The notes under the pieces were generated by a model. It made no database searches. It was given only the letters and a program-made list of their open reading frames with translations, and had not been told where the DNA came from. A stretch of DNA of 64,000 bases from Synaphobranchus kaupii (lineage: Eukaryota; Chordata; Actinopteri; Anguilliformes; Synaphobranchidae), in NCBI GenBank assembly GCA_029718625.1, contig CM056391.1, forward strand, positions 25,546,141-25,610,140, given 5' to 3'. Positions 25,857 through 37,500 of this stretch are shown here, piece by piece. The translations under genes and the position numbers were made by a program. Numbering within the stretch: the stretch's first letter is position 1; every line of letters starts with the position of its first letter.

Positions 25857-28800
25857 ATTTATAAATATTAAGTCCAAATAATCTCTGATTGATCAATACT
25901 TAAATTATTATGTAATACGAGATAAAAGTGACAAAGTATTTGAGGAGATATGTTTGAGGGCAATGAGAGCAAACTGTATAATTTTACAGGACTGAAAATA
26001 ATTGCATTTTCCTATTGTGCTTCTCAATTGCCATGTACTTTTATGTGTATATATATATATAACATGACCTGTGAATTATGTGACAGTGAATCGTGTCCTT
26101 TTGCACAGAACGATTTGTGGACTTAGAAGTCATAATCACCACTGTGACTAGAATTGTATTAATAGGAACTAATGACTGGTGTTAGAAACCCAACATATGG
26201 GAACCACATCACTGTATGTAGGTTACCTTTCCCAAGAGGAAATGATAAACATAATAATAATGGAAACATGATGAGAGTAGGTGTGTGAATGTGTTACACC
26301 TGATAACTTTCTGATATGACATTTGGACTGACCAGGTTCCCTCTGGTTATATCCTAACCTATATCCATTATGTGTTCAAGTATTTAGTGATTCGTAGTTA
26401 AACTCTCCTACTCTTTATGAAGTCAGGCCCTGATTTTCAATCATTTTTTGCTGACTCTATAGTGATGCCTGCCATCAGTAAATTTTCACAGGTCTTTTTG
26501 CTGACATAATGGATCAGGTTGACAAATGCAGCGAACATTCTGTCGTCAGACACCCTGAAACCAAAGAGCGAAACGTGTTCAGACACATCAGTACATTGTG
26601 TGCACTACATCACTGAATAATCTTAGTTTTTTATATAATGAATGGGTACCCTTCCTTGTTTTGTACAGTAAATTATAGGGCATTCCCTAGGTGCATTATT
26701 CGACTAAACACATACAAGCTGTGTGAATCTGCCACTTTGACACCTCCCGTAATGCTTGTCTCTCGGTGACTCCATTTCTGCACACCCGCAACGTGTGGCA
26801 ATCTGCTATTTGCCATGCAATGCGCTGTCACAACTGCACCTGTTTTTTTTTTCACGCTGTGCTTCAAAAAGTCAAGATGATTTACCCAGTGCAGTTGTAA
26901 CCCAGAGTAAAATGGTTCTCAGGCTCTTCCTCAAAATCATTTCTATCCTTCGGGGACTGATTGCATCACACACGCTGGCTGTACATAGTGAATAGGCGGC
27001 TATCCGTTTTGTCGAGTGAATTGTTTTCATTAAGAATGTTTATCATTGAAAACAACCCAGGCTGCGTAGCTAGCCTTGCACTCCCTGCACTGCTGCCGAT
27101 TCCCATCGTGTGGGACCCAGGTCAGTGGTTATCAGACCCCTGAAGGCTGCCCGCCCATCCAGCTGGAGTTCATTAAACCTTATGGCCATTGAATGACTGT
27201 GAGAAAGTGTCTCCACCAACTCTGTCGTCCTTCATAGCAAGTTCTCATCACGCCTGTTGGTGAAGGGGGACTGACTGTTTGTTTTAATCAGGCCACATAT
27301 TATGACAGGAAGAGGACAATTCATGGGAAGTGGTTAATAAACCAAACTTTATGGAGAATAACAGGCTTCGTAATGCTCACCATAGCGAGACTAAAGCCAG
27401 AAAATACTGGTAACGTTAATACCGGGAAATCACAGTTTTGCTGAAACTATAGGGGGGAAATTATACCTGTTTTATTCGAGAAAGGCCTGCCGTCATTTCA
27501 CATGTTTATTTTACATATGCATTTATTCCATTTTATTATTTAAAAACAGAAATAATCTTTATTTTTATTATTAGTGTTGTTGGCTTTATTTTTGTTTGGC
27601 AAGATGCGATTACGTAAAGTGACTTATAAGGCCATTAGATTAGGAAACATTAAATGCGTATCACAGGAGCAATAAGAATATAAGAAGAGCCAGTTGCACA
27701 GTAAATATCCTTATTCGCAACATAGCTGTACCAGAGTAAGATACAAATACAGCCTTACACACAGTAAATATCTACTGTTATATCCCGTACTGTATTTTGT
27801 ATCATAGTGTTCCTATGGTGTAAAACCAATGGCGAGTGTGATTGAGTGCTGTCCATGTTTTGCTGCTACATTAAGGGAGTTGTACCTTAGAAATGTACGT
27901 AGTGGATCATTTTCATTTGCTGTGTGATAGCATGCTTTGGGAAGTCCTATGTGTTGCACTCGCTCAAGATGTAATCGAGGCCAAGGTTTAATAGCCGCAA
28001 GCACTAGTAAGAAAATATAATTTGCTTCACAATCAATTCCGCCAACAACTATTCACACTTTAGAGATATTAACATTGAATTAAATCGCTCCTCTGACCCT
28101 GAGCAAAGTTTGGTTTTTCCAGGTTCTACACCACTATAACCAAAGAAAGATGTAGTTATTTTTTGTGTGTATTGTAATTGTTATTTGGTGGCGTTGGTCC
28201 TTCTTCATTTTTTTAATAAAAAAGGACTGAGAAAAAAGAAAGATGTAGTTATAATTGCATACGTATCAGATATTGTTTTATCAACCAGACTTAATGCAGC
28301 CCAAGGTTTGGTTAGTGGACTTTCATTTTTTGATTCGATTTTGTTAGTCTCCATAGTTGCAAGCAGCTATGGGTTCAGGGCTTTCTTTGCTGAACCATTC
28401 TGAGATCCTCTGTTTTGTGCTCTGACGTCATTGCATGCATTTCATCCCGATGTTTCCATGGGGAGCCTCAATTTAATTTCCCTAAATTTTAAACCACTGG
28501 CAAGTGGTTAAGGATACCACACAAGTGACATTTTGAAGGACACGTGCACTACAGTTGGGTGTGGCCCTCTTTTACTGACAGAGGAGGTCACAGCAATTGG
28601 ACAGTGTGATTGGGCATTCCAAATCAGGGTGAGTATGAGTACGTTTCTCCAAATTGGCACATAGCAGACTGCAGCACTGTCTCAGCGATGCTGAGGCAAC
28701 AGGAGTAGACTTAGAGAGGCACTCAGAATCGGGTACAAGAGGAGGAAATTGTAGTGAGCGGTCGCCGGTGTGGTCGTAGCCGCCGGTCACTGCGTCAACC

Positions 28801-29869
28801 CCTCTGCGCCCTCTGCGTAGCGGGCTGTCCGTGGGGACAGAGTGAACTCTTCACTGGAACACGCCGTGCGCTTCCATGTTCACGTCCAGCTGTCTCAAAG
28901 GTCACCCCACACCAGAAGCCCCCCAGGGACCTAGTGCAGAACTCCATAGCATCCCAGTTTGCCTTTGTTATTCTGAATGGTCTAGCGGATACTTTCAGTC
29001 TCAAAAAGAATGAGGTGCCTGATAGCAAAGGACGCCCAGATATTCACTCTGCTATTCCATACAGATGTAGTCACTCTGTGGGGCCATTATCACTGAGGAA
29101 AACAGTTTCGTTCAAATCATGACACAGGCTCATCTAAGCTCTTTGAATAAGCTGGTTTGCGTGCTTGTTGTACTGTATTTATGGACACCCAAGTTTCCAC
29201 TTCCTGTTTTAGTTTGGTTCCTCTCCAACCAAAATCTGTTCTGATTTGCACTTGCACCCCCCCCCCCCCCCCCCTCAAGCTCTCACCAATCCTCGTTTGC
29301 CTGTCAAACCCTCATATTGTCATTGGATGTTCATATGCAAATTGTTATTGGTTACAGAGGGGAGGGGCTTTCTTGCTATTATAAGATCACTTGGTTATGC
29401 GTCTGTTCAAGGGATGACTGTCATAAATGAGTATCCCACGCCACCAGTTCAGACTACAGATGTTTTTTATTCAGTGAAAAACTAATTAGTCATTTATATA
29501 TAGCATCCTGCTATTCCCAGGCACTGAATACAGTCTGCTAAAAAACAAACAGTATTGTGGGGGTGGTGGCTATCGGACATAACACTGATGACCTCCAGTC
29601 ACATCTCTCCTGTCAAAAGCTGCATCCACAGGGGTTCTGTCAATGTGTCGCCAACAGAGATGGCAGCGGTCATATAGAACATGGCACAGCCTCATATTCA
29701 TACTGATTCAGGACCTAGGCCATTGTTAAGTGACTTTTCAGGGTCATATACAATGCAAAAAGGCTATTAAAAATATGACTTTACAGTCAAAATACAGAAA
29801 CATCTGATCTTTAATTTATGTTAAATTATTCTATGAAAAAACTTCTTAATAGAAAATTTATATTTTACA
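25857..29869. other. Non-coding, no recognised gene
   Basis: No exon or transposon end recognised. It contains a CRE-like TGACGTCA near 28423, a moderately GC-rich stretch at 28750-29000 whose open frames match nothing I know, and a run of 18 C (29257-29274). Confidence 0.45.
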
Positions 29870-31916
29870 TTAAAAAAAAAAAACATGACCCAATTATTGG
29901 CAATGCTGGAAACACAGTAGTTACAAACAAAACCTAATTGAAGTATATTCCAATTCATATCTTACTTTTTAAGCACACCTTTGGGAACATTCTATGGGTC
30001 ATTCTCAACTGAGGTCAAAGAATACACAAATGAAATAAGCCAAATGGTTGTTGACCTTCATAAATCAGGCAATAAAAAACTATACAATGGCTATACAAAA
30101 GCAGCTTAATGTCTGAAACAACCTATTTTCACCATTAGGGCAATGATTAAGAAGTTTAATGCAACTGGAGCTGTGATGAACTTGTAAGAGTTGTAAGAGG
30201 ACACAAGTGTCGTTTCCCTCCACACACAGTGAGGAGGATAGTGTGAGAGGCAAACATTTCCCCAGGGATCACAGTTTGAAAATTTCAGAAGTTGGTTGCA
30301 TCCTGGGGTCACTAAGTCTCCGAAAGTACAATTAGATGCCACCTCTATGCCAACAAGCTATTTAGAAAGCTTGCCATTAAGCCTATGCTGTCATCATAAT
30401 ACAAACTTAAGTGCCTGGAGTTTGCTAAATGTTACCGGAATTTAGATTGGAAGCAAGATGCTATGGTCAGACGAGAAGAAAATTTGAGCTTTTTGGCAAT
30501 AAATACCAAAGGTGGGTTTAGTGTAATAAGAGGCATAGGTATGCAGAAAAGAGCATGGAAGAGGCCCCACTGTGAAGTATGGTGGTGGATCTGTGATGTT
30601 GTTGGATAGTTTTTCCTCCAAATGCCCTCCATGGGAACCTTGTTGGGATACATAGCATCATGGACTCATCAAGTACCAGGAAATTTTAGACCAAGATTTG
30701 GCTGCCTCTGCCAGAACACTAAAAGTGGGTTTTGGTTAGATCTTCCGGCAGGACAATGGTCCAAAGTGCATCAAAATCTACACAAAAATGGTTCACTGAC
30801 CACATAATCAAGGTTTTGAAATGGCCACCCCAGTCCCCTGACCTGAACCCCATTGAAAACTTGTGGGGTGAGCTGAAGTGTCCACAAGTGAGGACCAAGG
30901 ATCTGGAGAGATTCTGCATGGAGGAATGGTCTCAAAACCCTTGCTATTCTCCAACCTCATCAAACATTACAGAAGACTTGGTGCTGTTATCTTGGCAAAG
31001 TGAGGGTGCAGAAATTAATAAATACAGGGATACCAACAATTGTGACACTCTTTTCCCCCTGGCAAATCCTGCCCTCTGCAGGACCTCTCCATGTCCATCG
31101 ACAACACCACAGTAACTCCTGCTCAGACCGCTAGGAGTCTTGGTATAACTCTAGACAGCCAACTGTCTTACACAGCCAATATTGCTGTCATAACATGATC
31201 CTACAAGTTTTCACTGTACAACATCTGCCAAATCAGACCCTTCCTCACCAGGAATGCTGCCCTGCTTCTGGTTCAAGCTCTCGTCATCTCCTGACTGGAC
31301 TACTGAAACTCCCTCATGGTCGGGCTTCCACAGCACTCTCTCCAGCCCCTTTCAGCTCATTCAGAATGCTGCAGTCTGCCTGCTTTTCAACCTCCCCAAA
31401 TTTACCCATGTCACTCCCCTCCTGTGTTCCCTCCACTGACTCCCGATGGCTGCCCGCATCAAATACAAAACTCTTGTATCGGCATACAAGGCTGCTAAAG
31501 GAACTGTACCTTCAGGCCTTGGTCCAGCCCTACACCTCAACCTGTGCTCTATGCTCTGCTGCCACTGGGTGCCTAACTCTCCCATCCCTGCGACAACCTG
31601 GTCATTGATCCTCCCGACCTCAACTCTTCTCCCTACTGACCCAACATGGCCCATTTCGGTCAGGACAGCAGAGTCCCTACTTTCTGGTGTAACCTGAAGA
31701 CACCTCTATTCAGGAAATGCCTCCCATCCCCTACCATTATGTATTATGGCACAACCATTACACTCTCAATAATTGCTACTTGGAATGTTGGTGATTTACG
31801 AATCTAGGCATTTTCTTTGTGCACTAATTGTAAGTTGCAAGTGCAAATTACTGAATTTAATCCTGCACTTTTTGCTCATATTAATTGAGGTTGCCAATAA
31901 TTCTGGCAGGCACTTT
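29870..31916 (+). mobile_element. Tc1-like transposon, decayed, split by a LINE fragment
   Basis: On the + strand, transposase remnants read [29 protein letters not shown] and ERFCMEEWSQNP in broken frames. An inner repeat CAATTATTGGCAATGCTGG lies near 29890. The right end GGTTGCCAATAATTCTGGCA (near 31888) sits about 830 bp beyond the end of the gene, because an L2-type fragment interrupts it from about 31060. The left terminus is eroded. Confidence 0.75.
31062..31780 (+). mobile_element. LINE reverse-transcriptase 3' fragment (L2/CR1-like)
   Basis: In shifting frames it reads LGITLDSQLSYTANI, LDYCNSLMVGLP, LQLIQNAAVCLLFNLPK and SLHWLPMAARIKYK, the conserved C-terminal block after the reverse-transcriptase domain of L2/CR1-type LINEs. 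It is frameshifted and 5' truncated. It lies inside the Tc1 element. Confidence 0.82.
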
Positions 31917-32264
31917 ATAACATTATTATGGGATGAATGGGGAGGGATGTTTGAATTACCCTTGAGAAACTTCAGTGTCGTTTAATTTTACCTGCAATCT
32001 TATGAGGGTTTTGCCATTCATGCAAAATTGAACACAGGCACGTGCACAGATAGGGCCCAAGGGGTGCTTGAGCCCCTGCCCTTTTGCCCTCAGAGTCAAA
32101 AAGTGCCCTTTTTTTGGCTGGTGTTAATTGTATTTTATTTATTTATTTATTTGTTATTGAAATTCTATCAAATATAAAGAGGGAAATGTATAGTAGTATC
32201 CATGAAAAAATACACCGTATCAATTAAAAAAGTACTTCCCTGTTAAAATAAAAGTTTCAATCAA

Positions 32265-32903
32265 TCAAGCCTAGCTGTCATTTTAGATTCCGACTTAAAC
32301 TTTAAGGTGACTAAGACAGCTTTCTTCCACCTGAGAAATGTTTCCAAAATACGGCCATTTTTAACACAAGCAGATGCAGAGAAATTAGTTCACGCTTTTA
32401 TTACTAGCAGACTAGACTACTGCAATGCCCTTTTCACCGGGCTGCCCACAAAGTCAATAGAGAAACTTGAGCTCATTCAAAATTCGGCTGCCAGACTTTT
32501 AACAAAGACTAGAAAGAGAGAACATATCACTCCCGTCTTAACCACCCTGCACTGGCTCCCAGTTTCCTTTAGAATTGACTTCAAGGTACTTTTACTCACC
32601 TACAAAGCTCTAAATGGCACAGCACCCACATACATCTCTGACTTCCTAATTTCGTATCAGCCAACAAGAGCCCTCCGGTCCTCAGGTGCCGACCTTTTAA
32701 CCGCTCCCAAAGTACTGCACAAAACGAGCGGGGAAGCTGCCTTTAGCTATTATGCTCCAAAGCTATGGAACACCCTACCCAGACACATTAAAGATGTAAG
32801 CTGTGTTAACATTTTTTTTAAAATGCTTAAAACCTACCTGTTCGAACAGGCTTTTAAATTAAATATTGGAAATGCTCCCTGTGTACCTAGCATTTCTGAC
32901 TAG
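32265..32903 (+). mobile_element. L2-type LINE fragment, 198-codon open frame
   Basis: The open frame 32307-32903 encodes the C-terminal part of an L2-type reverse transcriptase: TKTAFFHLRNVSKIRPFL, RLDYCNALFTGLP, LELIQNSAARLLT and HWLPVSFRIDFKVLLLTYKA. Upstream, LAVILDSDLNFK continues into it with a frame change. It is 5' truncated but the remaining frame is open, so it is relatively young. The 3' part runs into a T-rich tail to about 33180. Confidence 0.88.
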
Positions 32904-33197
32904 AGTGTTCCACTAGAGTGTTCGCTTACCATGTACCTCAAAGGCTTTTATTATTTTAAATGTATTTTTTCTTATTCTATCTCTATTTTTTAATTCTATT
33001 CTTCTTTTTTATTTTTTTTTCTATTGTTTTATTCTTTTCTAATTTATTTATCTTTAAGCTTACTTATCTTTTTAAAGCTGTTTTAACTTTTATTTATTTA
33101 TTTATTTATTTTTAATTTTCTCATCTGATGTTCAGTTGTTGCTTGTTATCTGTTGAGCACTTGAAAAGTCCTCTATAAAGGGGGGGTGAAAGAAGAA

Positions 33198-33437
33198 GCC
33201 AGTAGGGCGCTCAATTTAAAAGTTTGACTAGGGACTGATGGGTTCGTCACTCTGCGGAGTGATTCAAACTGTGGAGGCTGTATGCTGCTCCCTCCCATGG
33301 GCAAATGAAAATCAAAACGTAGAAAGAGGCCAGTAGGGCGCTCAACTTAAAAGTTTGACTAGGGACTGACGGGTTTGTCACTCTGTGGAGTGATTCAAAC
33401 TGTGGAGGCTGTATGCTGCTCCCACCCATGGGCAAAT
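33198..33437. repeat. Tandem duplication, unit about 131 bp
   Basis: Units start at 33198 and 33329 with GCCAGTAGGGCGCTCAA and share over 100 bp, including GTGATTCAAACTGTGGAGGC. The second unit is shorter. Confidence 0.9.
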
Positions 33438-33587
33438 ATACCTCGAAGGAGGGACAAAAGTCCTGCAGCGGAGCTGACAGGCACCTGCAGCGGTGCTGGC
33501 AGGTATATTATCACCCAGAGAGAGAGGCTATACGGTGCGTAGCAGATGGCAGGTAGTAGGCTGTTTGTGGTAGGAGTGTTTGTTGGG

Positions 33588-33652
33588 GAGACACCAGTGT
33601 ACAGAGAGACACCGGTGTACAGAGAGACATTAGTGTACAGACACACCAGTGT
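33588..33652. repeat. Minisatellite, about 18-bp unit, four copies
   Basis: Repeated ACACCAGTGTACAGAGAG with small changes. Confidence 0.8.
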
Positions 33653-33739
33653 TTTTATCTTATTTCCTTTTATATTGTCTTGTAAATGTTCTATTGTCTT
33701 TTATGTCTATTTTTCTTCTATTGCTTTTGTTCTGTATTT

Positions 33740-33835
33740 TGTTTTTATTGTTGTGAAGCACTTTGGGTTGCATTTTATGTATGAAAGGTGCTATACAAAT
33801 AAAGTTTATTATTATTATTATAATCAATCAATTAA
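33740..33835 (+). repeat. L2-type 3' end with ATT tail
   Basis: TGTGAAGCACTTTGGGTTGC, then GAAAGGTGCTATACAAATAA and an ATT-rich tail, the standard 3' end of fish L2-type LINEs and their SINEs. Confidence 0.85.
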
Positions 33836-34598
33836 TCAGTCAATTTTGATTGGGAAATAAGAAGCAGCATAAACACTGCTAGAAGAGGCAAATACACCTG
33901 TCTCCAATGAAAGGCAAAATACTCCTCACCTCCCTGACCCTGGATCAGTTTTTCAGCCATATGCATAGATGTAACAAATTGTGTGTGCGTGCGTGCCTGC
34001 ACGTGTGTATGTGTTTTTGAATATAATATAATACTGTGGTTTATTTTCCTCTCGGTGTGATGCTCAAAGACATGTTACTAAAATCAAACTGTAGTTCAGT
34101 AGTTGTAAAATATATTTATAAAATATATGCAGTGTAACAAAATGATACAGAGTCTATGTGATGTCTGTGTGAATTTCTGTTGTAGACAGGGTGATACCTG
34201 TAGAGCATGAACCATGCCACACTTAGGAAGTGTACATACTGGAAAGGTATGATCTGTTTGAATGCCATTAAATTGCATCCTTCCTAACGTTCTTTCTCAA
34301 AGAAACCACTGATCTAATGTGACTGAATTGGTCTAAACAACTGAACACATGACTGACTGCATTACTTGCACTGACTGACTTGCATTACTACATCAAATCT
34401 GTGGTTTCTTCATGGAATAATGTGTTTCAGTAGAATTTAAACAGGTCCCATGTTATGAACATAGTGTGTGATTATGGATGGCGGCGGTGTGGCAACATCG
34501 GGGTGGGAATAGTGCGTGTCGTGGGGTGAGTGCCCTTCTTTTTTTTTTTGCTTGAGCCCCTGCCCCCCAAAATGTCTGTGCACAGCCCTGGTTGAACA

Positions 34599-37500
34599 TA
34601 TACAGAATCAATTACCAGCAGCTTGTGATCTGTCTGTTTTTTTTTCTACAGTACGTCTGATCCAGTAGGAAATTATTATATGACTTCACTCTGGAATTAC
34701 GCCAATTATATCATATAATACACAATATAAATGAACCATGATAAAGGTACAGATTTGACTGTGCAAAGTAACTCCAGCAGCACTAAACTGAATGTGCAAC
34801 ACGTACATCTTTATCTGGTAAAATATATTGCACCATTAAAGCCATGTCGCTGTTTAGCATTTTGACTCACTGTTATATTTATACGAGTTTCTCAACCCTC
34901 TTCTGAGCATCAGATACAGAGGTGTTACTTAACATGGCAGGAAGTGGTGCAGGCTGTGCCTGGCCTTTGGGGAGCCATGTTGCATGTGGAGAATAGCGTT
35001 TCTCAGAGTCAGGTTTCAGGATGGGAAACCGTTTTTTCCGCCAAACAGCCAGGAACTTCCCACGATGCCATTCTCCGGCAGTGTCTTCTGTGGATGACTC
35101 ATAATTCATCACTCAGTAAGGATCTCTGAGGGTCTGGAGGAACCAAAGTGATTGTATGTTCCCAAATAAGAAAATAAAAGGACAGGGGGAAATGACAGGC
35201 AATTAAATTTTGCTATGAATACTGTAGGGAGAACTTCTGAATTCATTATTTCACAAGATGACAGTGCATAAACTTCTAAATCTTTGAAAACTCTTGACCC
35301 CAAGACGTTAGATAATTGGGAAGAAATCAGACTGTGCAAGTGTGATGCTAAATGATATAAGCACTAAGAAAAAAAAGAAAATTTTTTTTTTTTTTTGCAG
35401 TAGCAATTTTACAAGCTTATTAGGCCATTCACAACCCTGCAAGTTAAATAAGCTTTGCGTTCTGCTGTCAAAAGTAAATAATGCTTCCCCCTCTCATGTC
35501 GCCCTTCTAACCTTTAGCCTCCATGCACAACTGAAGACTCAATACTACTGGCTGTGAATCTGAAAAAAAGTACTGTTTTGCCTTGAGACTGCTTTGACAG
35601 GTGTGCGTAATTTACAGTACCCATCCCCATTAATACAAAAATACTGCACAGTGCATGGGTGTGGCAGCCATAAAAAGCAGAAACGAGAGCAACGCAGCAA
35701 AGCTTAGCTTCAGTTTGTGCTATGGTCTGTTTATGATGGAGGTTAGATCAAGTGTGTGCATTGTGTTACATCAGGATGTATTGATTGCATTCTATCCTGT
35801 GAAAAAAAGGCCCTGGTCATGAAAATAGCACTTTTTATTTACATGGACCACAAAAAACTTGAGCATGGACATACATACTTAATGAGTCATAGGTGATATT
35901 TTAAAGGCCCGCACAAGTGGAGGAGTGGCATGTGGTTGTGGTTTTGGAACACACTCAGTCTGTCTGGACCCACCCTCCCCACCCCCCCCAGTCCACCCCC
36001 CAACAAGCCTAATGACTGTCTGCTGGATATTTTCCAAGTAGTCAATTTGTGTGCTCTCCTCTTATATAATTACAACACTCTGCCAAATTTGCAATTTGAT
36101 TTGTCTCATTCGGATGTTTGATTTGAGATCCATTTTACTAGGATGTGTCCAAAATTTTGTGTTTTTAATCTTCGTAATAATTTGATGCTTGCATCCATCG
36201 TTCTTTTCTAAAAAAAAAATTTAAATAAAAGAATGCGCAATAGATAACCTAATTCTATATTTGACACATCAACAGACTCATCAGCAGCCGCCCACTGTTT
36301 CAGTCAGGTACAGCACAGAGAATGTGAGTACTGGACATGAGAGGAAGGTGGCACCATGTGAACGCATCCAGCCATTTTTTTAAAAACAACTATTTTTGTG
36401 ATTTATTTGAAGGACACTTGGGGTTTTGTGCCACTGAGTATGAAACATAACAAAGTTCATCAGATGTTTAAAATAGGATTGCCATGAAAATGGAGTGTGC
36501 TGTCCTGTGCGCCAAATGATAGCATAGCTGTGCAGGGGTGGGCTCTTGCAAGCTTGTAGTCTTCCTTGTGTGATCTGTTCTGAGTGCGGTATAGCAGACT
36601 ACACAATTAAGTTACAATGCCTTGTTTATTTGGCTAATTTGCTGGTGCCTTTATGAAAGTTATGCATGGTTAAAGCCCCTGGAACTGAAGGTATGTTATG
36701 GTAAATGATGGATGATGCCTTAGGGTCATGTTACGCAGGTATGTAGCGACAAAGTGAAACAGGTAGGGGCACATTGAGTCAGCTGATTATTTAGGGTCTG
36801 TCTCCCTAATCTTCACTTGCATAGATTCTACAAAGCCCAGGCATTCTAATTTCAATTAATTAAGCAAAATAAGCATACTGAGATTCTGGGGTATTGATAA
36901 TGGGCACGGTGCATCTAAAACAAAATGATGCAGGGAAGAACTAATCAGGCAGGGGGGCCTGACAAAACTGCATAGCCTAGTTTATGATGGAAGACTCAGG
37001 GAAGGGACATTTTGTGAGTCCAGTCACAAAATTATGAAGCCACATAATAAATAAATAAATAAATAAATAAATGAAGAGTTTTATACCAGAGACGTACCTA
37101 GTGCTGGGTCAGTGTTTTGCATATGGAAATTCGTATCTCCACAATGACCAAACTGCTCATTGGTTCGTAGGAAATCTTCCCAGCTAAAATTCCCAGATAG
37201 ACATGCAGAAATCATTCCTCTGTTAACATTTCAGTATGGCAGGCCGTTTTTAAGCTAACCTTTTGACCTGTATTTTATTTAAAAAATTGTTTGTATTGTT
37301 CTTTCAATTTTAAGTAACTTCGATTTTTTTATTCGCATTTGCCCAAAGTTGTGTGTTTCTCGAATATTTAGTAAATAGACTAACGTTTTATAATTTCGTT
37401 GTCACGTTAATGCATTCACACTCCTAAAATGAAGCCAGGTGCTGTGATAACATATTTGGCTCACCCAGCACTCAGTAGCCCACTACTTGCCCATACACGT

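Larger units (their letters stand above)
32035..34590. mobile_element. hAT-like composite element with 8-bp target duplication
   Basis: Ends are CAGGCACGTGCACAGA and the inverse complement of CAGGGCTGTGCACAGA (13 of 16 identical). The flanks carry ATTGAACA (32027-32034) and GTTGAACA (34591-34598), seven of eight bases alike, as expected for an 8-bp hAT duplication. Subterminal GCTTGAGCCCCTGCCC and GTGCCC-T-rich blocks occur at both ends in direct orientation. The inside holds L2-type pieces and minisatellites, with no hAT transposase seen. Confidence 0.75.

Noticed and set aside
28754..29122. 122-codon open frame in a GC-richer stretch
   Set aside because: No similarity to a family I recognise, no splice or conservation evidence, and an overlapping antisense frame.
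32307..32903. 198-codon open frame as a host gene
   Set aside because: It is the C-terminal part of an L2-type LINE reverse transcriptase.
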